Assembly: GCA_947285985.1 (NCBI GenBank)
Contig: CAMYPB010000041.1
Coordinates: 1-7,417, forward strand
DNA: 7,417 nucleotides
Source: an uncultured Holosporaceae bacterium
GTDB lineage: Bacteria > Pseudomonadota > Alphaproteobacteria > RUG11792
Reading direction: 5' to 3'
The notes under the pieces were generated by a model. The model had not been told where the DNA came from and made no database searches. It worked only from the letters and a program-made list of their open reading frames with translations. Shown here piece by piece: positions 1 to 5,995 of the stretch (positions are counted from its first letter, which is position 1; every line of letters begins with the position of its first letter). Position numbers and translations under genes: made by a program.

Positions 1-1164
1 GCCCACATCCTCGCGATTTCGGGCCTGCACATGAGTCTCGTTGCATTTATCGTGTATTTTATTATAAAACATGCCTTATTGTATGCATTGAATATTTTTC
101 CGCGTATTAGTCCAACGAAAATTGCATCGTTTTTTACGATAATTTTCACGTTTATTTATCTCGCATTGTCTGGATTTTCACCATCTGCAACGCGCGCGTT
201 CATCATGATCTCCATATTTTTGATGAGTATTATATTCGAGAGGCGCTCCATATCATTGAACAACATCGCGATCTCGGGATTTCTCATCCTCCTCTTCGAT
301 CCATCCTCATTGTTCCACGTTAGTTTTCAACTGTCGTTTTCCGCAGTCGTCGCATTGATAGCATTTTATGAAAGATATAGTAAAATCCTATACAAATATA
401 CGCACAATCTCAATAGTATCGTGACGTATATAGTATCGTCCATCCTCACGACGACGATCGCAACTCTCTCAACCTTCCCAATTTCCATCGCGACATTCAA
501 TAGATTCAGCCTCCAAAATATAACGGGGAATATCATCGCGATCCCGATAACGAGTTTCCTCATCATCCCCCTCGGAATCATAAATATCCTCCTCGGATCT
601 CTCACGGATATTTTCATCAGGCCATTGGAATATTCCATAGAATTGATGATACATTTTATAGAAATTGTATCAAAACTCCCACACACAGAAATCCCATTTA
701 GAAGCCCCGATAATATGATATTATACGTGTTTATTATGGGAGGAATCATCTTCCTCATTATGAAAACGAAATTGCGCCTCCTTGGAATTTTCCCAATGAT
801 ATATAGTGTATTCCATTATATTTTTATACAAAAAAATCCGGATATAATATTTGTCCCCGACGAAAAGGGTATAATTCTGGAAATAGATACAAAAAATAAT
901 AAAATCTACACAAATTCAAAGCAAAAAGCCCGCAATAAAATAAGGGCTATCCAAAATAATCTCGGACTCGATGGAGAGATTATCCTCAGGAAAGATCTTG
1001 ATGATAAATATAAAAAATATGCGCAAATCGTTGAAAATGAAGGCGGACTGTTCATATGGAACGATAACGAAAAAAGTGTAATCAAAAAAATGGATGTCCG
1101 AAAACATCCGTATTGCCCATCGCATTATAAATCGTGCAAAAATGTTTCACGTGAAACAATGTGA
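1..1164 (+). CDS. comEC: ComEC/Rec2 family DNA-uptake channel protein, 3' part (5' truncated by window edge)
   Basis: The frame is open from base 1, so the gene starts outside the window; 387 residues remain of a family usually near 600-750. ComEC is the inner-membrane channel that carries single-stranded DNA into the cytoplasm during transformation. Numbering from base 1, the competence-domain motif HILAISGLH is at residues 2-10 and GFSPSATRAFIM at 58-69, followed by several hydrophobic segments (about 42-57, 65-79, 87-99, 108-122, 140-160, 174-200, 238-254). The soluble tail from about 280 begins PDIIF, as in alphaproteobacterial ComEC proteins. It is short and ends in NVSRETM, where NVSRET is the translation of an embedded parS site; no metallo-beta-lactamase signature is visible. 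The gene converges with the penicillin-binding protein gene and is read against the inferred replication direction. The family call is firm. Whether the protein is still functional cannot be judged without the 5' half. Confidence 0.9.
   Translation, partial: AHILAISGLHMSLVAFIVYFIIKHALLYALNIFPRISPTKIASFFTIIFTFIYLALSGFSPSATRAFIMISIFLMSIIFERRSISLNNIAISGFLILLFDPSSLFHVSFQLSFSAVVALIAFYERYSKILYKYTHNLNSIVTYIVSSILTTTIATLSTFPISIATFNRFSLQNITGNIIAIPITSFLIIPLGIINILLGSLTDIFIRPLEYSIELMIHFIEIVSKLPHTEIPFRSPDNMILYVFIMGGIIFLIMKTKLRLLGIFPMIYSVFHYIFIQKNPDIIFVPDEKGIILEIDTKNNKIYTNSKQKARNKIRAIQNNLGLDGEIILRKDLDDKYKKYAQIVENEGGLFIWNDNEKSVIKKMDVRKHPYCPSHYKSCKNVSRETM
1143..1158. promoter_or_regulatory. parS: parS centromere site 1 (inside the 3' end of comEC)
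   Basis: Perfect copy of the bacterial consensus TGTTTCACGTGAAACA, a 16-bp palindrome bound by ParB. It lies entirely in coding sequence, and the comEC stop codon follows at 1162-1164. The left flank AAAA and right flank ATGT are not symmetric. The cognate ParB is encoded in this window. Confidence 0.97.
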
Positions 1165-1261
1165 TCGTTTTTGCGACAAATTTAATCACTCTTCTTTTAT
1201 CCCCATCGACAATAATGTGAGAAATTCACAAAAATTATGCCACATGAAAAAAAGTGCAAAA

Positions 1262-1277
1262 TGTTTCACGTGAAACA
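1262..1277. promoter_or_regulatory. parS: parS centromere site 2
   Basis: Perfect TGTTTCACGTGAAACA in the gap between the convergent comEC and penicillin-binding protein genes, 119 bp (start to start) after site 1. It has the same AA...AT flanks as sites 1 and 3. Confidence 0.97.
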
Positions 1278-1332
1278 ATCGTCAAATTTTTCGTAGTGTC
1301 ACCTTGAATATAACCCTGAAAAAAATCACAAA

Positions 1333-1348
1333 TGTTTCACGTGAAACA
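1333..1348. promoter_or_regulatory. parS: parS centromere site 3
   Basis: Perfect TGTTTCACGTGAAACA, 71 bp after site 2, and the last of a tight group of three. The 20-mer AATGTTTCACGTGAAACAAT is identical at sites 1, 2 and 3. Confidence 0.97.
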
Positions 1349-1374
1349 ATATTCGAATTTATTGTGAAATTTAG

Positions 1375-1406
1375 TGGATAATATATAAAATTTTATATAT
1401 TATCCA
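1375..1406 (-). terminator. Perfect 32-bp palindrome at the 3' end of the penicillin-binding protein gene
   Basis: Two 16-base arms meet at 1390/1391 with no mismatch, and the palindrome contains the TAA stop codon of the upstream minus-strand gene (1393-1395). RNA from either strand could fold into a long, AT-rich hairpin closed by GG/CC at the outer end. The position between convergent genes suits a transcription end. However, the bases after it are not T-rich on either strand, so it is not a classical intrinsic terminator. It could instead protect the RNA 3' end or be a protein-binding site. Confidence 0.4.
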
Positions 1407-3387
1407 ACATACTATTCAAATCCTTCCTCTTCTGTCCATTCGATGAATCATCGTCATCATCCGAAATCTCATTATTGGAATCATTATTCTCAGAGCTTTT
1501 ATCATGATTTTCATTATTATTGATCACATTTTCCATGAAACGACGGGCAACGCGCGTTGGTATGCGCCCCCCCGTTGAATTGTGGGTCATATGCGCATTA
1601 TTGTCATTCCCCGCCCAAACTCCAATTGAAAACGATTCATCAGGATTGTCCTCGGGATCATAAAAACCAACGAACCAAGCATCGAGATCCCCGTTCGTCC
1701 CCGTCTTCCCATAGACATAATCATTTATCTTCGCGGCACGTCCCGTCCCCCTCTGAACAACGGAATTCAGGAGTTGTCGACAATTATTCAACGTCTCATC
1801 ATCGATAATCCTCTTCCTATTCGCATGATCCTCCGCGTTGTGCTGATACAAAATTTTCCCGGATTTCGTACGAATCTCAAGAATTCCATACGGAAAAATC
1901 GATTTTCCGTCCATAAACGAAGTATATGCACCCGTTATATCCTTGAGGGTCATCGCGGTCGTTCCAAGCGCAACACTCATATCATGTGTTGAAACTCCAT
2001 CTATCCCCAATTTCTTCGCAAAATCCGATATCCTTGAAAGTCCAATAATCTGAGCGAGACGAACACACACACTATTCACAGAATACGTGAATCCATCGAT
2101 CACAGAAATCTGACCTCTCGTCTTCCATTTATAATTCATAGGTTTCCAACCTGATATTGTTATGGGCTCATCAGAAATCATATCATTGATCTGAAATCCA
2201 TATTCCAAGGCCGCGCCATACACGAATATTTTGAAGGCGGATCCCGGGAGACGCATACCTTGAGTTACGCGATTGAATTGGTTGGCCGTATAATTTCGTC
2301 CCCCAACCATCGATAAAATCTTCCCATCACGTCCGAGACATATCATCGCCATCTGAGAGATCTTATACTCACTACATTCCTTCTCAAAATAATATTTTAT
2401 AGACTCCTCAGCAAATTTCTGTTTATTCGTATCGAGGGTCGTCACAATGACGATATCATCCTCGATATCCCCGAGAATTGTCTTCGCCTGATCATATATA
2501 TAGTCACAAAAATAGAGATACCCACTATCGACCTTTTGAGAACTATAGAGCGCCCTCTTACTTTCTTTTCTTTCAATTTCCTCAGCACTCTTTATTATTC
2601 CCTGATTTTCCATGGCCTTCAAAACGACCATCGAACGTTCGCGTGCATATTCAGGATGACTTGACGGATTATATTTCGAGGGAGCCTTCAATAATCCCGC
2701 GAGTACAGCGGATTCATAGATCGTAAGATTTTTCGCGGATTTATTGAAATATTTACGAGATGCCGCATCGATTCCATAGGTTCCCGCCCCGAAATATACC
2801 CTATTTAAATACATCATCATAATCTGGGATTTCGTGAATTTATTTTCAAGCCATATGGCCATGAGTAATTCTTTGATCTTCCTCGATATCGACCTGTCAT
2901 AATGAGAAACCTGTCCCTCAGCGATGAGTATATTCTTTGCGAGCTGCTGAGTTATGGTCGATCCCCCCTCAACAACGCGTCCCAACAACAAATTTTTATA
3001 GATCGCTCTAGAAAATCCTATTATATCGATTCCAAAATGATGAAAAAATCTCCTGTCCTCAATGGCCATAAACGCGAGAGGAACGTGTTTTGGGAGCTCT
3101 TCAACGGTTACAACGTCCTCATATAAATCCCCGTATGACCCTATGATCTCCCCATCATACGTCTGCATAACGACGGACGGATTCCGAATGGCCGTCTTTA
3201 AATTCGAAAGATCGGGAAGTTCATGGGAATAATATAGAACGACACACGTCGCAGCCGCAACTCCACAACATCCAAAAAACAGGATATATCTAAAGAGAAC
3301 CCCAAAGATCGACCTCGATTCCTTTCTATACATCGGTTTCTTCCGACTAATTACCCTATCATCATTGAATCTCTTTCTATTTCTCAC
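1393..3387 (-). CDS. mrcA: Bifunctional class A penicillin-binding protein (PBP1A type)
   Basis: A 664-residue peptidoglycan synthase that polymerises lipid II glycan chains and cross-links the stem peptides in the periplasm. A basic cytoplasmic N-terminus is followed by one membrane anchor (about 28-53). The GT51 glycosyltransferase domain (about 75-255) has the catalytic Glu110 in EDRRFFHHFGID, GGSTITQQLAKN at 141-152, Glu173 in RKIKELLMAIWLE and the MYLNRVYFG motif. The transpeptidase domain has the active-site Ser383 in SAFK, SVN at 436-438 and KTGT at 561-564, so both activities look intact. The linker between domains is short and there is no obvious extra OB-type domain. The tail (about 621-657) is Asn/Asp/Ser-rich. 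The start is GTG, with only a weak AGGA 11 bases upstream. The gene lies 48 bp after tgt and may be read with it. The symbol rests on family resemblance only. Confidence 0.94.
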   Translation of the reverse strand: MRNRKRFNDDRVISRKKPMYRKESRSIFGVLFRYILFFGCCGVAAATCVVLYYSHELPDLSNLKTAIRNPSVVMQTYDGEIIGSYGDLYEDVVTVEELPKHVPLAFMAIEDRRFFHHFGIDIIGFSRAIYKNLLLGRVVEGGSTITQQLAKNILIAEGQVSHYDRSISRKIKELLMAIWLENKFTKSQIMMMYLNRVYFGAGTYGIDAASRKYFNKSAKNLTIYESAVLAGLLKAPSKYNPSSHPEYARERSMVVLKAMENQGIIKSAEEIERKESKRALYSSQKVDSGYLYFCDYIYDQAKTILGDIEDDIVIVTTLDTNKQKFAEESIKYYFEKECSEYKISQMAMICLGRDGKILSMVGGRNYTANQFNRVTQGMRLPGSAFKIFVYGAALEYGFQINDMISDEPITISGWKPMNYKWKTRGQISVIDGFTYSVNSVCVRLAQIIGLSRISDFAKKLGIDGVSTHDMSVALGTTAMTLKDITGAYTSFMDGKSIFPYGILEIRTKSGKILYQHNAEDHANRKRIIDDETLNNCRQLLNSVVQRGTGRAAKINDYVYGKTGTNGDLDAWFVGFYDPEDNPDESFSIGVWAGNDNNAHMTHNSTGGRIPTRVARRFMENVINNNENHDKSSENNDSNNEISDDDDDSSNGQKRKDLNSMLDNI
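1567..1573 (-). repeat. G7 homopolymer in the penicillin-binding protein gene
   Basis: Seven C on the + strand give G7 in the gene, reading GGG GGG C across the GGR peptide at residues 606-608. It lies downstream of the KTGT motif, so slippage here would alter only the C-terminal part. Confidence 0.6.
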
Positions 3388-3435
3388 GATACAATAAATC
3401 CTATAGCATACATATTTATATACTGACGTTGAGTA

Positions 3436-4635
3436 TTATACCACGACCCAATCCTTATATACACTATCTATATCATTATTCATGATGCCCTGACGAATTT
3501 CATACATCAGCCTATTCATCATATGAATATTATGGATCGAAACGAGAGTCCCGCCCAAATGTTCCTTTGCCTTGAAAAGATGATGAATATAAGCCTTCGA
3601 AAAATTGCGACATACATAACAATCGCATTCCTCACTAATCGGAGTATGATCATCCTTGTATATCGTATTGATGAGATTCATATGATTCTTGAGTGAAGGT
3701 TTTCTATCCTGATATTTCGCGATCTCTCGAGCCTTCAAAATGGCGGTCCCATGACGCGCAATACGCGTTGGAGACACACAATCAAACGTATCAATCCCCG
3801 CTCGAACACCATTGAAAATATCCTCAATCCCTCCGATTCCAAGGAGATGAATATACCTCCCTCTATCGAGCATCTCACTCGTCATATTCACAACGTCATA
3901 CATCTGATCGACCGTCTTCCCGAGAGATCCTCCTATCGCAAACGCAAAAAAATCGTTTTCATTCGCAAAACGAGCACTTTCCTCGCGAAGATCACGATAC
4001 ACCCCCCCCTGAATAACGGCGAGAAGCGCCTGTCTCCCATCATCGTGTATCCTGAAATCCTCAAGACAACGAGACGCCCACCTCTTACTTTTTTCCATTG
4101 AATTCGCGGTATAGAGACGATTGACATGATACGGGGTACATTCATCAAAACAGACGATCAGATCGGCCCCCAACTCCCTTTGGACTTTCATCGACAATTC
4201 AGGAGTCAAATATATATGTCGCCCATCGACATACGAACGAAAATGCGCCCCCCCCTCACTGACCTTCAACATAGTCTTCCTAGGTTTCGACAATTTCGCG
4301 CCCTTTATTTCAGACGCAACCCCTCCGTGTCCCAGACTAAATATCTGAAATCCCCCAGAATCCGTAAACATTGGGCCATTCCATCCCAAAAATTTGTGGA
4401 GGCCCCCAGCTCGAGATATCAGCTCACTGCCGGGTTGTAACATAAGATGATACGTGTTCGATAGTATAATCTGAGTATTCGCAGACTTAATATGATCGAT
4501 CGTCACACCCTTGATATCAGCCTTCGTCGCGCAGAATATAAAGGCGGGAGTATCTATCGTCCCATGAGGAGTGTGTATCCTCCCAAGACGAGCCCTCGAT
4601 CTCGAATCCTCATGTATTATATCAAACCGAAACAT
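3436..4635 (-). CDS. tgt: Queuine tRNA-guanine transglycosylase
   Basis: This 399-residue enzyme swaps guanine 34 of tRNAs with a GUN anticodon (Asp, Asn, His, Tyr) for preQ1, a step in queuosine synthesis. The TIM-barrel motifs are present: general acid/base Asp92 in TDSGGFQIF, FDECTPYH at 163-170, IQGG at 208-211, and the nucleophile Asp285 in GIDTFDCVSPTR. The zinc ligands are Cys337, Cys339, Cys342 and His368, with the normal 26-residue spacing from the last Cys to His. The ATG has a strong GGAGG at 4640-4644, four bases upstream, and a promoter lies before it. Length and several blocks differ from the usual alphaproteobacterial protein: an insertion after DSGGFQIFSL, IGGSLGK instead of an IGGLAVGE-type block, ARHG after PTR, and SIHNIHMM. 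From memory these match the chlamydial type. Enzyme assignment is firm; origin is inference. Confidence 0.96.
   Translation of the reverse strand: MFRFDIIHEDSRSRARLGRIHTPHGTIDTPAFIFCATKADIKGVTIDHIKSANTQIILSNTYHLMLQPGSELISRAGGLHKFLGWNGPMFTDSGGFQIFSLGHGGVASEIKGAKLSKPRKTMLKVSEGGAHFRSYVDGRHIYLTPELSMKVQRELGADLIVCFDECTPYHVNRLYTANSMEKSKRWASRCLEDFRIHDDGRQALLAVIQGGVYRDLREESARFANENDFFAFAIGGSLGKTVDQMYDVVNMTSEMLDRGRYIHLLGIGGIEDIFNGVRAGIDTFDCVSPTRIARHGTAILKAREIAKYQDRKPSLKNHMNLINTIYKDDHTPISEECDCYVCRNFSKAYIHHLFKAKEHLGGTLVSIHNIHMMNRLMYEIRQGIMNNDIDSVYKDWVVV
4002..4009 (-). repeat. G8 homopolymer in tgt
   Basis: Eight C on the + strand, that is G8 in the gene, reading GGG GGG GT at the Gly-Gly-Val of the IQGG motif. 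Tracts of this length are known slippage points in other bacteria. The frame is intact as sequenced. Confidence 0.6.
4248..4255 (-). repeat. Second G8 homopolymer in tgt
   Basis: Eight C on the + strand, reading GGG GGG GC in the gene at the EGGAHF peptide (residues 127-132). It is the second G8 in the same gene and the frame is intact as sequenced. Confidence 0.6.
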
Positions 4636-4689
4636 ATATCCTCCATAATAATGCTATGTATACAATATATTAGATAAAATCCTCCGCAT

Positions 4690-4718
4690 ATTATAACAGA
4701 AAAATGCTAAAATTTTAA
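4690..4718 (-). promoter_or_regulatory. Predicted sigma70-type promoter of tgt
   Basis: On the minus strand, TTAAAA (4713-4718; 4 of 6 matches to TTGACA) is followed by a 17-base spacer and a perfect TATAAT (4690-4695). Transcription would start near 4683, leaving a leader of about 48 bases before the tgt ATG. parS site 4 lies 30 bp upstream of the -35 box, so ParB bound there could affect this promoter. Confidence 0.6.
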
Positions 4719-4748
4719 GCAAAATAACAATCTAAAACGCAACCTCTC

Positions 4749-4764
4749 TGTTTCACGTGAAACA
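4749..4764. promoter_or_regulatory. parS: parS centromere site 4
   Basis: Perfect TGTTTCACGTGAAACA with non-symmetric flanks (CTC on the left, TTC on the right). It is the nearest parS to the tgt promoter and has no T tract on either side. Confidence 0.97.
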
Positions 4765-4895
4765 TTCTGTCTAACCCTCCTATTATCAGTATACAATATT
4801 TTTCTTAAGAATACTACTATAATATATTTTATTATACAATAATATACTACATCTCGATTGTTGACATCGTAAATAATTAGAAAAATGAACATATT

Positions 4896-4932
4896 AAAAA
4901 AAATACACATTGTTTCACGTGAAACAATGTGT
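4896..4932 (-). terminator. Intrinsic terminator built on parS site 5, downstream of parB
   Basis: The 16-bp parS is extended by six matching bases on each side to give a perfect 28-bp palindrome (4905-4932). Read on the minus strand, as parB is, the stem is followed by one A and then eight T (4903-4896). That is the layout of a Rho-independent terminator. It lies about 100 bases after the parB stop codon. The stem has moderate G+C and only a small loop at CACG, so termination strength is uncertain. Confidence 0.6.
4911..4926. promoter_or_regulatory. parS: parS centromere site 5
   Basis: Perfect TGTTTCACGTGAAACA at the core of a 28-bp palindrome, the only one of the seven copies with such long symmetric flanks. 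It lies 162 bp (start to start) from site 4. Confidence 0.97.
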
Positions 4933-4989
4933 CAACTTCTCGCTCAAATATTTTTTATTTCAGGATGCCCCATCCCACAACTCACACGT

Positions 4990-5024
4990 CATAAAAAATG
5001 AAAAATGTTTCACGTGAAACATTT
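4990..5024 (-). terminator. Possible terminator built on parS site 6, directly after parB
   Basis: parS site 6 extends to a 22-bp perfect palindrome (5003-5024) starting 8 bases after the parB stop. On the minus strand the stem is followed by TTCATTTTTTATG, a broken T-rich tract. This is weaker than the one at site 5; the two would act in tandem. Confidence 0.4.
5006..5021. promoter_or_regulatory. parS: parS centromere site 6
   Basis: Perfect TGTTTCACGTGAAACA with AAA/TTT symmetric flanks, 95 bp (start to start) from site 5 and 11 bases past the parB stop codon. Confidence 0.97.
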
Positions 5025-5032
5025 CGCAAAAA

Positions 5033-5995
5033 TTATTGTTTAATCTCATTTATCGAAAGGAGGGTATTCGTGAGATTCTCGAGCTCTTCGCATGAACGAC
5101 AACGAATCGTTATTATGCCCCCATTATTCGTTATCTTGAGCTTCGTCTTTATCCCGAGAGCATTCGTCAATCTCTCAGATATCTCGCTCGCATCAGAGTC
5201 ATCCTCCTTCTGCAGAGGCGTCCAATCACGATCGTTCCTCTCCTGAATTTCCTTCTGATTTCCACTTTTGTGAACCTTGATATATTCCTCGAGGTCCCTC
5301 ACGGACATCTGAGATGACAACGCTTTGACCGCGATTTCATACGCATTGTCGACCCCAACGAGACATCTCGCGTGCCCCGCAGATAATCCACCCGCCTGAA
5401 TGAGACCCTTCACATTCTCGGGAAGAGACAACAGTCTCATGGAATTCGCAATATAACTTCGACTCTTACATATCAAAAATGCAAGATTTTCCTGAGTACA
5501 ATTATGCTCGGCAATCAATCGTTCCATGGCCTCAGCTTCCTCAACAGGATTTAAATTGTCACGCTGTATATTCTCGATTAAAGAAAGCGCAAGAATATCA
5601 CTATCAGAACAATCAACAATATGAACGGGAACTTCCTTGAGTCCAGCCATTTTCGCGGCTCGAAGTCTCCTTTCCCCCGCCAACAATATATATTCCTCGC
5701 GGCCATTGTTATTGTTATGACGACGTACGGCCAAAGGTTGAATAACCCCGTGCAACGCTATGGAATCAGATAATTCCTGAAGCTTTGCACTATCGAATAT
5801 GCGACGTGGCTGATCCTTGTTTGGAATAACCATCTCAATATCAATATAACTTATCTTATCTCTCATATTATCAGATCCTCCCCTCTCTGTATTATTAGAT
5901 AACGATGACGATGACGATCTAGAAGAAACATCATCATTGTTGATATCATCTCCTCCGAATATCGCGGATAATCCCCTTCCTAATTTCTGTTCCAT
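5033..5995 (-). CDS. parB: Chromosome partition protein ParB (CTP-dependent DNA clamp)
   Basis: A 320-residue ParB that binds parS, uses CTP to close into a sliding clamp and spreads along DNA to form the partition complex. The N-terminal LGRGLSAIFGG (5-15) is the usual ParA-contact peptide, followed by a Ser/Asp/Asn-rich linker (16-45). The ParB/Srx nucleotide domain (about 48-145) has GERR at 107-110 and ENIQR at 141-145, both part of the CTP pocket. A helix-turn-helix lies at about 167-192, then GGLSAGHAR (202-210). A charged linker (about 240-268) leads to the C-terminal dimerisation domain (about 270-318). The ATG overlaps the end of parA by 16 bases, with AGAGGGA just upstream inside parA, which suggests translational coupling. 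Seven perfect parS sites in the window confirm its targets. Length and motifs are normal. Confidence 0.97.
   Translation of the reverse strand: MEQKLGRGLSAIFGGDDINNDDVSSRSSSSSLSNNTERGGSDNMRDKISYIDIEMVIPNKDQPRRIFDSAKLQELSDSIALHGVIQPLAVRRHNNNNGREEYILLAGERRLRAAKMAGLKEVPVHIVDCSDSDILALSLIENIQRDNLNPVEEAEAMERLIAEHNCTQENLAFLICKSRSYIANSMRLLSLPENVKGLIQAGGLSAGHARCLVGVDNAYEIAVKALSSQMSVRDLEEYIKVHKSGNQKEIQERNDRDWTPLQKEDDSDASEISERLTNALGIKTKLKITNNGGIITIRCRSCEELENLTNTLLSINEIKQ

Larger units (their letters stand above)
4636..5032. other. 397-bp gene-free segregation/regulatory stretch between tgt and parB
   Basis: This stretch holds, from left to right, the tgt Shine-Dalgarno and promoter, parS site 4, an AT-rich spacer (about 4765-4900), parS site 5 with its terminator-like flanks, a further spacer, and parS site 6 just after the parB stop codon. 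No RNA gene or convincing small protein gene is visible. A 5-bp stem with a 3-base loop (4963-4975) has no T tract after it and is probably meaningless. Confidence 0.85.

Noticed and set aside
311..326. TGTTCCACGTTAG resembling half of a parS in comEC
   Set aside because: Only the left half is close; the right half does not match, so ParB binding is not expected.
1216..1230. TGTGA-N5-TCACA, similar to a CRP operator
   Set aside because: The spacer is 5 instead of 6 bases, the flanks do not match, and it lies between convergent gene ends with no promoter nearby.
1165..1392. Replication origin (DnaA boxes) near the parS clusters
   Set aside because: I searched by eye for TTATCCACA-like 9-mers and saw only a TTATCCAAC inside the 32-bp palindrome. 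No cluster of boxes or unwinding element is evident here.
3435..3463. TATAAT across the tgt stop codon as a promoter for the PBP gene
   Set aside because: The -10 is perfect, but the best -35 at the right distance (TGTATA) matches only 3 of 6, and the -10 bases are also the GTA TAA end of tgt. Possible but not supported.
1774..4440. Several + strand open frames of 70-116 codons opposite the PBP and tgt genes
   Set aside because: All lie antisense to well-conserved genes, and their translations show no family motifs.
4707..4910. Open frame of 67 codons on the - strand between parB and tgt
   Set aside because: It begins next to the T8 tract of the site 5 terminator, translates a parS site and AT-rich spacer, has no ribosome-binding site of note and overlaps the tgt promoter.
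4963..4975. GGATG-CCC-CATCC hairpin between parS sites 5 and 6
   Set aside because: A stem of only 5 bp with no following T tract; expected by chance in a stretch of this size.
4998..5246. Open frame of 82 codons on the + strand, starting over parS site 6
   Set aside because: It runs antisense to parB, and its first residues are simply translated parS. Composition is that of a shadow frame.
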